This document shows, in pieces, positions 52,491 through 64,000 of a stretch of DNA of 64,000 nt; within the stretch, counting starts at the first letter, position 1, and the number at the start of each line of letters is the position of its first letter. Origin of the DNA: Styela clava (lineage: Eukaryota; Chordata; Ascidiacea; Stolidobranchia; Styelidae); NCBI RefSeq assembly GCF_964204865.1, contig NC_135250.1, forward strand, positions 6,200,001-6,264,000, written 5' to 3'. The notes under the pieces are model-generated. The model was not told the origin of the DNA and ran no database searches. It was given only the letters and a program-made list of their open reading frames with translations. Position numbers and translations under genes: made by a program.

Positions 52491-53766
52491 TTAAATTCTT
52501 TTCTTCACAGAAATTTCAGAAGATTTCGACATGAAATTCATTCCACAAAGTCTATTGCGATGATTTTTCTGAACAATTCTGGCTTCGCAACGGCTGTTGT
52601 ATCGTACTTCGCAAGACGGTTGAAGTTTATCGACAGAAATAGAACTGAAAATAAAAAAAATGACATTTTGAGCATTTTTAATGAAAACCAAAAATTGAAC
52701 GCGCTTATTTATTTGCAATATAAATAGTTTTACGAGATGCATGATGTAAGGGATGCAATCCATGAGACAAACTGACTTTTTCATACGCAGGACTTTAGTA
52801 TTTTTGAATAATACAAAAATAAACCCGCTTCGGTATAGCCTACACCAATTTTCACATTCTGAGTGGTGGGCATGAGTTTTAAAATTCTCAAAAAAAATAT
52901 TTTAACGATCTGTTGTTAATTCTTATCACAATTTTCAAAGTTTCATGATATAAGCATAAAACAATGCCATCTGCAAAAGTTTTAAAATATAGTAAAGATA
53001 ACTTACTTTCCACAGCAATGCGACACTTTTTCTATGTAGTAGTAATGCACATATTTCATCGGTGGATATTTGAATTCCCCAGTTTCAGGGTCTTGAATGA
53101 GACTTGGAGTGTCTCCGCATTCGATCGATTTTGCTTTTTCTGGAGATAACAACATTTCTTCGTCTTTGATGACCATTTTAAGATCTTCTGCTTGAGTTTC
53201 TTCGTCGTTTTCATCAGTTTTCAATCGTTTCAATAAACCTGACTTCTTGACGTCACTTAACATGACGTCATCATCGACGACGATACAAGATGTCTGAAAA
53301 ATAGAAAAATATGATTAGATAAAAATATTTCTGGTTTAGAAATTACTAACAAAATAAGATTTATTGGTTTTTATTAATTTAGTTACTGGTCATGTAAAAA
53401 TGTGAAAGTGGACTGAAAATGTAAAAAGATTTTGAAACAGTTACAAATTTCACTTCATTATTGGTATTACAATATTTAAAAATTATTGGTTGTTCAAATC
53501 GTAAGCGTATAAATAATATTTACCGTATATCTTTTAGCTTTTGAACAAAAACACATTGCACATTGTCCTTCTTCATTGTTTATAGTCAGCCAATAGTGAT
53601 ATCTATTTCTTGGTGTTTTCGGATTCTCATCTTGACAACCTTTTTGCGTGTAACATTTCAGCGAATTTCCCAGCGAAAAACACAGCAATAAGCAGATAAT
53701 AGCGAAATTGAAAATTCCCATTTTGTCTCTTTTTTCCAAAATTCTTCTTCGAGTGTTACTTTCCAA
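52491..53766 (-). CDS. Secreted 12-cysteine protein of unknown family
   Basis: Three minus-strand exons (53766-53524, 53293-53007, 52644-52491) join in phases 0 and 2 with donors GTAAAT and GTAAGT and TTTTCAG acceptors; the stop is TAA. The protein is 227 residues, or 212 from the second Met. A signal peptide follows that Met (MGIFNFAIICLLLCF... ending near GNS). The mature part has 12 cysteines (five, four and three per exon), including CAMCFC and CC. The middle exon is acidic and has a dibasic KKSGLLKRLK stretch that could be cleaved. The tail has CEVRYNSRCEARI and ends KKRI. I do not recognise the family; a cystine-knot-like or defence/signalling peptide are both possible. Confidence 0.78.
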
Positions 53767-53805
53767 TATCGGAGATTGTTATGAATAAATTTCGTTCACT
53801 GTCTG

Positions 53806-53813
53806 CTTTTATA
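53806..53813 (-). promoter_or_regulatory. TATA box of the secreted-protein gene
   Basis: TATAAAAG on the minus strand, 40 bases before the first ATG (53766) and 85 before the signal-peptide Met (53721). Transcription would start near 53780, so the downstream Met would have a more usual 5' UTR. Confidence 0.65.
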
Positions 53814-53819
53814 GTTTTC

Positions 53820-56800
53820 TCGCGATGGTCCAGCTGTCAACTTTTTTCTCCATTCTTATTTATTTTTAAAACGTCTGTCGGACGCAATTTTACGTCTTAT
53901 AATCGTGTACGCGTGATACCAAATAAGGGCTTACGTGTAATTTTAAGTGAAATAAGGTAAAGTGATAATTTAAATTTGATTTTTAAAAGGTTTCAAAACC
54001 GCAAGCAATGGCGCCGTCGGAATTTGTAACTCTTGTAAATGTCCGTTTTGTGTGAAAACAATGATATTTTAATTTTGTGAAGAGAAATTATGAGAATTAG
54101 TGGTTAATATTGAATTTCTCGATTATCAGTTTGAGTCTGATTCTTTATCACATGTGGTTTGAACAAATAATGGTTTTCGGTACTCATCATTTTGTTTCAA
54201 CTTTATGTAAATAATATAGTAGTGGAAATAACTTCAACAAAAACGTGTTAGATTGCCGCACATGCACAAATTTTCGCTGGCACTAACTGCTTACTTTTAT
54301 CATTTGAAAAATAAGTTGGATTTCGACAAAAAATCAATGCTGTTAAATCGGGAAAAGTTTCACATAACCTAAAACACCGAATTTGGTTCGATTTCCGCGT
54401 GTTGACAAATATTTCACATCTAAAACCGGTACCAACTCCGGGTAAAAATCAGACTCCGGCTCTCGCTCTGAAAGCAATGAAAAGCATTAACCGCGGAAAT
54501 TTTACCGTGCCTTATTGCGTGTCTTTTTTATTTTCACACTCATTTTCAATTTCGACTCCGACAACGTCCTGGAATTTATAAACAAGATTCCGGTTCCGAA
54601 TCCGATACCAGTAAATAACGTTAAACTCCGGCGCGGGAGGTTTGATTAAAACTGCAATAACAAATCAGAAATATTTATAAAAACCACCGATGCAGTCTGA
54701 GTGGTTGAGATAACCATAAAATTCAACATATGATTTATAATCCCCTGGGATCGTTGCCTATAAGTTTTAAAAAAAATGGTGATAAATTATCCGAGAATGT
54801 CGGTTTGCCTTAAGTCAAACTCATACTCGAAGTCTTTCTTGAGTAAAAGCCTGATCGACCTCAACTTTGTTCCCGAAAAGTCAAATTAATTAAATTAATT
54901 GCAACGTGATTAAAAACATTTGTATGAATGTAGCAAGCTGATTTCAGTTTTCACACGTTTTTCTTTGAAGACAGGAAAGCGAATACACGTTTTTGTTCTG
55001 TCCTAATTATTGCATTATCATTTGTTCGTCATTAAAACGTATGATAGACAGTGTCAGTTACGCAGAACAGACACGGAAGCTTGGCAAGTCTAAGTGTCAC
55101 AGCAGTGATTGCGTCAATTCAGCAGAAAACGTTATTGTACATCATCTACGTAATGCCATTGCAAACTAATTAAAAAATGAATAAACAGAGACGAGTCGTT
55201 AACATCCTATCCCTCTGTGCGTATACGAAATAAGGTAACATGTCACAAACTCAGGAAAGGAAATGTCAATTCCCCAAAAAGTCAAAATTGTCGCCGGTCA
55301 GAACGCAATTATGGCGTCTTGTCTGCTACACTCTGCTCCAAAACCAGACTAGACCTGAATAGGATATATTTACATCTTCTATATATATATTAATTCGTTC
55401 CAAATAATTGTTCACTTTTAAATCTCATTCTTAACGAGTATGTCAGTGACAAACCAATATGCATGTTACCCCTGTGTAAGTTCAACTTATGCGACTCTAA
55501 CTTCCATGAAAAGTAAGAAAAATAGAAATTCAAATTTGCTCAAATTAATCAGAAACTACAAAATTAACAAGGAGAAAAAATACAAGAATTTATTCAGTTT
55601 TTTGATACTTCTGAACTTATTAATATTATTTAGAGCTTAGAAAAATCCCTATTCCAAACAGTCGCTCATATGTCCATGTCGTTTTATGATAAACAAGGAT
55701 TCGATTGGCTGATTCGAAAACGCTATAGATTGGCTAGAATATACTTCGAATCGCAAACATGCAAGAATTGTCGCGAATCTTATGTACAAAGCCTCGATTC
55801 TCACATTTTGTATTAGTGACGGGGGCTTTGTACAAACGATCTGAAATGTTTTAAATAATGAATGATTCAATTTGCTATCGAATCATTTGCCACAATTTAT
55901 TTGTAACAAATTCAAGATTAAATCTTATAAGTGATAAATTCGATTGTCAAAATATTCGCCTCCGTATGTACATAATATGTCATAAAGTCTAGACAAACAA
56001 AATATGGCTCCGAAATGTTAAAAAAACCCATTTTGCAAGTAATGCAATTTTTGGCTTCGAAATATAAAACCGTAAGTTTGTCTGGAATAGGAGAATTGTT
56101 TCGAAACAATCATTAAAAAGCGAGAGAGATTAAAAAATGAACTGATGACTCATTTGTCTGTCGAGTAAGGTTGTGGGCGAGTTTAAAACCACATCAATCA
56201 TTTTTTTATTTCGTTGTCAGCTGTTTATAAATTAGTAGTAAATAAATACACGATTAACAAAACTCAAAAATGTTACTTGTATTCTATGGTAATGTGAGTA
56301 TTTTATAGCAAATAGCAGTAAATAATGGTAGTTGTGAAAGCATACTTTAACCGCACTGTTCGATCATAGCAAAATTTATGGTGCGATTTTTAAAGGAATT
56401 ATGACGCATTTTTCAGTAATTTTATTGATTTTTTTCAACGTGGGCGTAAATATGGGTTGGGTAGGCCACACAAATAGGATTAATTTTAACCTTAAGCATT
56501 CCATATTTGGTGTAAAATTAGACATTAAAATTATCACGTGACTAAAAATGAACTTCAATCAAAAAATAGAAATTTTTTTAAAATTGGTTTCATTCGGGAA
56601 ATGTGTGGTATACCAAAGACAAAAATATGAAATAATTTGGTTAAATGTGTTAAAAATAGACATCAAAGACATAATTTTCGGATTAAAACAATAGTCTGTA
56701 CCGGTATGATTACACCAAGGCGCCACATTATTGAATTATATTAGAAAGATCTTTTTTTTGCAGAATTTTGGTTTAATTTAAAAGTGTCCATTTATATGAA

Positions 56801-59800
56801 GACATTCATACAAGTATATCAACCAATCAATAAATTACCATTTATTCGTCAACACAATATAAACGTATCATAAAAAACTATCACGAAAAAACAAAAGTAA
56901 ACTAACTCAAATTGTCTTCAGGCAGCGACAACTACAACCCTGATTCAGGTTGGTTGGTGAGTGCAAAAATTTAACGGAAACCAAAACACTTCAAAGAATA
57001 TTTTAAGGAAAAAAAGAAAACTTTTGGAAAACAAGAATGACAAAAACTACTCTCTGGGAAAGGAATTCTTTCCCGGTCGAGAAACCAAAGTCAGACTTCC
57101 TCAGACAAGCTGTAAAGGATTCATGAATTACGTATTATAGTCATGTTCATTCCTGGTACAGCATCCGTGCATTATACGTATACGAATCCACTATCGCGAA
57201 GGCATCAAGGAAGGATAGGAAGTTAGTTTCGTGTACCTCCAACTCGTAGTTTTGTTTCGAATATAGTTTTTATATCAAATGAGTTCAAATAACGAATATG
57301 AAATCAACCGAATGTTGATGATACGTGAAGGCAATGGTATTTGTTACCGCAATAGTCACCAAAGTGACGAGTGGGCGACGGACTTTTATGGTTGCGTCAT
57401 GCGTGCGTGCGGCTGTGCACTTGTGTCGGCTTGTTCGCATCGACTGGCTGGTGTGGTCTTTAGTATAACTGATACTCAATATGAGACGTCGCCTGTCTTG
57501 CACGTATGAGAAAAATTGGTAAAATAAAGTCATGCTGACAATTCTGCTATGGAATTTGTTCTTCACTACTTTACTACGTGAGGTTAACACTTCGTGCTGG
57601 AAATGATATGGAGCATAACATCATAAGACTTGTAATATATTGCCAAAAGTTGAAGCATTTTAAAAGCAATTTCAAAATAAATTGAAGGTAATCATATGCG
57701 GCGGTGCGGAGGCTATACTCCTTGTTTTAAAAATATGAACTCTACCACAATAATTTTTTTATCTGTGACAGATTGTCATTTTGGATCATTTGCCAAATTA
57801 GCGTTTTCAACGTAGAATGCTGTGTTAGATATCCCATTAAATTTTTTGATGTTTATCTATTTTACAAGTTTTACAACTGAATGTCGATGAACAAGAAAAT
57901 AATAATATTTGGATTTTACCTCTTCTGACCTTTTGATAATCTACATTGTTTAGTTGCGAATAGTTGTAGTTGGAAATTTTCGGAATTTGAAGTTAATTTT
58001 CCTACTTCAAATTGGAATTTTAGAAATGCCTTTCGCCGATGTGAACGCAAAATAAACTCCGTGTAATCCAACATACTTGCATCATCAGTGGTATTTAATG
58101 ACATACCACTTACGCAAGCTAAAAAAGCACTTTAAAACCGACAAATGTTGTGGGTTCACACAAACATCATAATCGTTAGTCACAAAGTCAATACATCGCT
58201 GGTCACCATGGCAACCTTAAGCCATCTTTTGTCTTATAGATATCTAACTGTATTGATTTGGCGATTGTGGCCGGAATCGTTTGGGTTCTTTAAGTTCTAG
58301 CCATGTTTTTCAGGATAATTATCAAAATGTGAGGAGCTGGGACTAAACATACAAATACGGGTTCTTGTAAAACAAAGGTTAAGGGTAAATTTTTCTAGAA
58401 TTGGATTCACACTTCTCGCTACTACACAAAATAGGCCAGCTGTCTTATTTCAGTACATAAGCTAAATTTATCAATTGTTAGGATTTCAGCGTCCCATGTG
58501 TCGTAATAGGGGTCCTGTCGAACCCATCGCCTCAAATTTTTACATTTTCTTGAAAAAATGGGTGGTGGTAAATTTCAGTTTTTGCCAAATTTTACTTTTT
58601 TTTCTAAAAGTTGCCAAGATGTTAACGAAAGAATAAAAGCAGACATAGCCCCCTGTTTTAAAACCAACTTGCTAATATTCTTCAGTGATTTCTTTATCCC
58701 CGAATTAAAAGCAGAAACATTTTGCGAAAACAAGCATCTAAAGAGGATTATGGTTGTACCTATAAACTTCATTCAGTTCATATAGTATCGCTTCTAAGTA
58801 GATGAGTGCGAGCGTGGTGGAAAATAATTACAAAACGATTTCATGTTGAAACTGCTATCCATGATAATTTAAATTACACGAGCAAATAAAATTTCGGTTG
58901 CAAATATTCAGTTTGTTTACTTCATTTAAACCTAATTACAACGTACACATTTGTGTCAAGAAAACATTGAAAAGGTAATGATACATTTAAATTCTTTATC
59001 GTTGTAATAATGGCCTATTAGTACCGTGTGACGTCAGACAATAAGTATCAACCCAGGCAACGTGATCGAAAACTGTCTTGAAACCTGGTGCAGATGGCAA
59101 AAGAATCTTATGATTTTCAGCGAATAATAGCAGCGAAACTTGCAATATTAAAATCAGAATTAAAGTTCATTTAAAGGTTGCGGTATTGCTCAAACTAATT
59201 TTTGTTTATTCAAATTAAATTTTATTCAAATTAAATTTATTCAAATTAGGCTGAAACATATTAGTGTATTTATTTGGATGATGTGATCAAATATATATCT
59301 TTTTGAAGCAAAAGACGCAACGATAGCAACGATTCTGTGTGTATTAGATTTACTATTAGTCATCCTATTAATGAAACAAGCCTTCATTATATGCACCACT
59401 TCTAGAAATATTAAAATTGTAGGTCGGCTTAGGCATATTGGTTCATACTTGGGTGTTGTCTGAGTTTGAGCTCAGTTTAAAATTCGTCAATCAAACATTT
59501 TTATCACATTATTTATCGTCTTGAATAGGTTGTCACTTCAACTTTCTTTAAAACCTGCTTCATTGCTTCAAATTAAAAGTTCCGAGTCTAGCTTCAAAAA
59601 CTTAGTCCGTGCTCTAGCCTGCAAAATAACCCCTCGTGCGACTCAGGCGAGATATGCCACTGTATACTGTGATTTTTATTTTGAATTCAAGCGTATTTAA
59701 GCTGCATTTTTAGCAGAATTTTCCTATGGTCTTCCCAGAAATCAGTTGGAGGATCAACCGAATCCAATATCTATATCGCTGGCATTGGGCCGGAAAATTG

Positions 59801-62800
59801 AAAAAATGAAACAGAGTAAATTTAATGAGGTTGATCAAAATAGGAATAAGGATTACTTGAATGCTATCACAGCATAACAATAATGAAATATCACGATTTC
59901 ATAAGCTTTTAAAATGATATCGCTCAATGAAATGTCATAAGTTAAACTTGCGTAGGCGGCAAAAGTTTTGAATACAGATTTGAAAATACAACAATCAGCA
60001 TTTTCGGGAATAAATAATTCCACGAAATTTCGCAATGCGATGACACATAAAATCTGAAAATCTGCATAATTTGAAATCAATTTTATTAAGACCGAGACCT
60101 TAATGATTGATGTGAAAATAATTTAAACTAAGTATATACCACGAATAAATCAAATGATACGTTTAGTGGACAATGTCAATTAAAAAACAGTGTTTATATA
60201 TAATTACCAGATGCTTAGTTGTTTTCTTACAATCTGTACTCAGATACATTACGCCACTTTTTTTTTAGATAATTGAATGAAAGTTCTAAAAACTTTGAAG
60301 AAATGATAATGTTGACTATACTTTTGAGTTTTTTGTAGATGATGAGGTATTCTTTGTTTAAAAATATAAATTGAAATTATTGCAAATATTTTTGAACAAT
60401 GACTTGAATAAATAAGTATGAAAACCGAAATTTATTCAGAAAGTCCAATTTTTATTTGACCTTTGACATTCGTGTCATATATTTGAGGGCTTCCTTCTTG
60501 TTTTGCATCATATAAATTACAAAAATTAAAATGTAGAAACCAATGAAAAGTCAATCCTAAATTTGTTTACAGTTATAGACCAGCAACAACCGAAAAAATG
60601 TGGCAATTTTATAAAAATTAAGTATTCATTTTATTCTAAAATACCACGTAAAGTGTTTTTAATCAGCACCCGAACAAATATTTACGTACTTGCACGAATC
60701 AACCCATAATTGTTGGTGTTTTTGAATTCTCGACTATTTTTAGAAACGGGATAATATTATAATAACTGCAGAAATCTAATAATTGATTCTGACTGGGAAA
60801 GTCATTAGAGGTAGCCTATTTACTCAGTAGGTATTTTCGTGTTATGCAGCAGTTGAATTTAATGAAATCGTTAAAGATACTGATTGACGGTTAAAAATCT
60901 AATGCGATTATAATTAATCGAAAGCGCGTGCCGTTCAGGGCACCATCAAGAAGTAAATTTCTGTGCTTTAGCAAAAACAAGTTTTTGGTAAACTAAGTTC
61001 ACCTTGTTTGCTACAGAATACCATATTTACTAAATATTTCATGAACAATGTCGCGCCATAGAGTACTGATAATATCGTTTACGGCACACGCATGCTTGTC
61101 CGTGGAAACGGGACTCCCATGAGTGACGTCCCATAGGATGGGATGGGCACACATTTGTATTTTTCAATTGGACTTGGAAACTTGATTACGTAAGATTACT
61201 TGATTACGCTGTCCTTGGTCTTGATACTTTTTTGTTATCTTTGAATGTTTATTCGTCTTACTTTTATCTTCATATGCTTGTATCTATTATTAATTTTGTG
61301 ATGAGACAACGGCAGGGTTGTCATGGGAATGGGATTTCCATAGGAAACGCCCATGGGGATGGGGTGGGGCATGCATTGCTATGGGATATGACTGAATAAT
61401 ATGTCTCATGAATAAGCCTCGCATACAATTTGAAAATTTGTTATTTTAACCGAAATTTAATAGATACCCTTCCTTAGCTGGAACAAATGATAAAATGACC
61501 AGATTTATCGTGCGAAGTAGACTTCCAAATAAGTTCTCATCAATATAATGGTTATATGTTCGTATATATTGAAGCATAACAGTGACAGCCAAAACTGAAT
61601 CCGTGCTGCATTTGGTAGTGCACTACCAGTAAAATAAAAGCACAATATGTCTAAAACTCGACTATGTTTTCAGTGCGACTACGTCATATTTTGCCTCAGT
61701 CAGTTTATTCTGTTATTTAAAACTATTGGCGCCAAACTTGCAATATTTTTCAAAATAGTAAGTAATCATTCATTATGATCTATAATTAGTCAACGCTGTA
61801 CTTTTACAATTACCGCAAATTATCTAACATGCAATTAAATGTTATTTTTTGACTAAAAAACTAATTTGTTGTGAAGTGTTAAAGTACCGTTAATAATTAC
61901 CAAGGTGGTCGTTTAGTGAAATACTTCATGAGGACAAGGCCGTCTGTTTTACTGTTTCGAATATTACATTTTTACTGATGATTAATTTTGGAAAGACGAC
62001 TTCGATTGCTCATAAATTTAGAATCAACTTTTGTAAATTAATAAGTCATCACGGAAATCAGATGAAGAAATCCTAATTCGCTAAATTGCTACATATAAAA
62101 CCGAATGTACTGAAGTAATCACGGTAGTAAGATATTCTGTCGTTTTTCTAGCAGAAATAGTTATATGTTGATTAAAAGAACTTTTCAATACATATTGGAA
62201 AGTTGAGTTGTTAATGGAACAATTTCCATATTCAAATGTAATATAGATTCTTGTAATTCCACACGCTTGTAACTTACGTTTGTATAATAACTTGTAGTGC
62301 ACCTTTATCGCCAACATGTGGCCGCTTCAATTCGGGACTGTTTAGTTAAGACGATCCGCCCTGGAAGCAGTGCAGTCAGTGTGGTGATTTTGTACATAAT
62401 TGAAATCAGATTTCAAATTTGCGACCGTATTGATTCAGATTTCTAAAGTTCCTGATGTCAAACCTTGTTCCGACTCCAAAATATAGACCCCCCCAACGTA
62501 AAAAACTGTTTTTAACGTTACCCGATAATATTATGAAATAGAATATAACCACCCGTAACGGTATAATATATTTTTTTTTAAATCATGAAAATTTTTCAAA
62601 TTTCATTAATAAAATACATGAAGTGTACAGAAAATGAATACAGTAGTTAAAACTTGTCTCATATGCTTGTAATCGAACAATCACGAATTACGCGGCAATG
62701 CACGCTAAATAACTAACATCTGCATAAGATCATCAACATACATTTTATAAGTAGGCAACTCCAAATTCTTCATTCACAGCTTATTTAACTATCAGGAAAA

Positions 62801-63394
62801 GGCATTTGATGTATCAGTTTTAAAGGCGTTTTGCTGTACATAGGTCATAGACACGAACCAATATTAGTTTAGTTATTTGTTTATGCGACACCCAAGTTAA
62901 ATATATATATATATATATATATATATAACGTTAATTGCTTTCACCATTCGTAATATTAATTTAAATATTCACTGGGGCAAGGGTGAGGAACCGCCAAGAG
63001 GGAAATGCATCTTAATGCATGTTTCAAGTATATGGCATGGTGCTAAAACAAAACTGTTGTGTAAGTTATAGTTTGTCCCTAGAGTATTGTTAACTAATAC
63101 CTAAAACGTTACGAAACTTTCGCCAAAATTGCCAAGCATTCAATCAATGCCGCCGCGGCATAAAATGATGAGATTTGTGCAGTTATCCAGTGATGCCCTC
63201 CTGGTTTTTGATATAACGCTCATATCGGAATTCAACCTGAATATATGTCTATTTTTAATATAGTGTTTTGCAGGAGTGTATATTCTAAAAAATTACATAG
63301 ATTGACATATTGTGTACAGCTCTGAAAATTTGAGAGTTTTTGTTAAAATTATCGTCTTCGGATTACTATTATACAATAAAAATACAAATCAAAT
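53820..63394. other. Long gene-free stretch
   Basis: About 9.6 kb of AT-rich sequence without a supportable gene. It contains degenerate CTCCGACTCC-like repeat traces (54420-54640), GGGAATGGGATGGG-type repeats near 61100-61380 and an (AT)n run at 62900. Open frames here are short and lack splice or codon support. Confidence 0.45.
62900..62927. repeat. (AT)n microsatellite
   Basis: About 14 perfect AT units. Confidence 0.95.
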
Positions 63395-63670
63395 TTAAAG
63401 ATCAGCACCCAGACGTTCGATTTCGTCTAAAACAAAGTCCATATCGTTGTGTTCCACTTTTTCGTTCATGACGACCATTCGAAAAAAGTTGGGCTTGTCA
63501 CCAAGCGGTTGATAACCAATCAACATGCTCCCTCTCTCCACCATACGTTCTTTGATTATCGGAGCTACTTTTGATAAATCTCGTTTGTAACCATCCTCGC
63601 TTGTCCAAGTTGTTATACCATCCCTCATTCGGGGTGGAATATACCAGAAACAGACGTTAGTGCATTCCGG
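63395..63670 (-). CDS. CSAD: CSAD/GAD-type PLP decarboxylase, last exon
   Basis: A minus-strand terminal exon after GTTTTAG, starting in phase 0 with PECTNVCFWYIPPRMR, then LSKVAPIIKERMVERGSM, IGYQPLGDKPNFFRMVV and DMDFVLDEIERLGADL before the stop. This is the C-terminal small domain of group II PLP decarboxylases. The NVCFWY-IPP and NFFR motifs are shared by glutamate decarboxylase, cysteine sulfinate decarboxylase and GADL1. The KVAPxxKERMVxxGSM and DMDFxLxExERLG forms are closest to CSAD. The PLP-binding lysine and the rest of the gene are outside the window, so substrate (glutamate, cysteine sulfinate or aspartate) cannot be decided. Confidence 0.9.
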   Translation of the reverse strand, partial: PECTNVCFWYIPPRMRDGITTWTSEDGYKRDLSKVAPIIKERMVERGSMLIGYQPLGDKPNFFRMVVMNEKVEHNDMDFVLDEIERLGADL

Positions 63671-64000
63671 CTAAAACAAGTTGAATTTTTCATAAACATT
63701 GCTATATATTATGTGACTGTATAAAAGACATCGCGGGACGGTTGTTCCCAAATTCTAAGTAGGGATGTGAAAAGCAGAATCGGGAACATTTACACCGGAC
63801 TCCAACTTCGAACTCCAAGCCATTTAAAAAAACGATTCCAGCTGACAATAATTTCGATTCCGCCTGAACCATGGCTTCTTAATCTTCTGTTAGGAATGCT
63901 CAGTAAAATAAATTCTTCAGGTATTTGTTTGTCGATCACCACTGATCTCAATTATTATATTGATACTTATATTCGTTTGATAAATATTTTTCTATTTTGA
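63671..64000. other. Intron of the decarboxylase gene
   Basis: Presumed intron upstream of the last exon on the minus strand. It carries a degenerate repeat with CCGGACTCCAACTTCGAACTCC around 63795, similar to traces at 9150-9420 and 54420-54640. No further exon is visible. Confidence 0.5.

Noticed and set aside
52473-52727. Plus-strand frame at 52473-52727
   Set aside because: It overlaps the last exon of the minus-strand secreted protein, whose splice phase and cysteine pattern are better supported.
52930-52974. Alternative third exon of the secreted protein just below 53007
   Set aside because: The intron would be only about 32 bases, and the frame stops after a few codons.
57279-57590. 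Open frames of 76 and 101 codons on opposite strands
   Set aside because: Both strands are open by chance; neither has recognisable motifs or splice context.
63767-64000. Plus-strand 77-codon open frame at the right edge
   Set aside because: It lies in the decarboxylase intron, overlaps a degenerate repeat and has no protein-like features.

Overview
This is a eukaryotic, AT-rich, intron-rich animal genomic window. Genes are split into short exons with GT/AG introns, separated by long AT-rich stretches full of small inverted-repeat transposons. The gene content (smoothelin with its C-terminal calponin-homology domain, a RASL10-like GTPase, a CSAD/GAD-type decarboxylase) is metazoan. Base composition, intron sizes and TTAGGG-like motifs inside repeats fit an invertebrate chordate such as an ascidian. 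That placement is an inference, not something a single marker proves. Exon models below were built by reading splice sites and checking that phase carries through every junction.

Layout. (1) 5.46-24.25 kb, plus strand: a smoothelin gene of 16 coding exons plus an alternative last exon, about 1,656 or 1,687 residues without the unlocated 5' end. It has two smoothelin motifs, a long disordered Ser/Glu/Lys-rich middle, and a type-2 calponin-homology (CH) domain whose last third comes from one of two alternative terminal exons. (2) 26.9-35.6 kb, plus strand: four tandem two-exon GNAT acetyltransferase genes of RimJ/RimL type in two subfamilies, with a fifth copy reduced to a fragment. (3) 39.5-41.0 kb, minus strand: a divergent RASL10-like small GTPase. 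(4) 45.0-49.5 kb, plus strand: an unrecognised nine-exon gene with a possible death-effector-like N-terminus and a hydrophobic hairpin near the C-terminus. (5) 52.5-53.8 kb, minus strand: a secreted 12-cysteine protein of unknown family with a TATA box. (6) 63.4-63.7 kb, minus strand: the last exon of a CSAD/GAD-type PLP decarboxylase that continues beyond the window.

The most striking non-genic content is a set of non-autonomous DNA transposons whose boundaries are fixed by target-site duplications visible in the sequence. Families A and B (207-239 bp, with one 110-bp deletion form) make 8-bp duplications. Family C (155 and 188 bp) makes 9-bp duplications. One A copy (35921-37569) was split by a 1.4-kb element, and another sits five bases inside an intron next to its splice donor. 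The GNAT cluster is the densest place for both gene duplication and insertions.

No sign of bacterial operons, CRISPR arrays, rRNA or tRNA genes was found. The long stretches 1-5.4, 41-44.8 and 53.8-63.4 kb hold no gene I can support.
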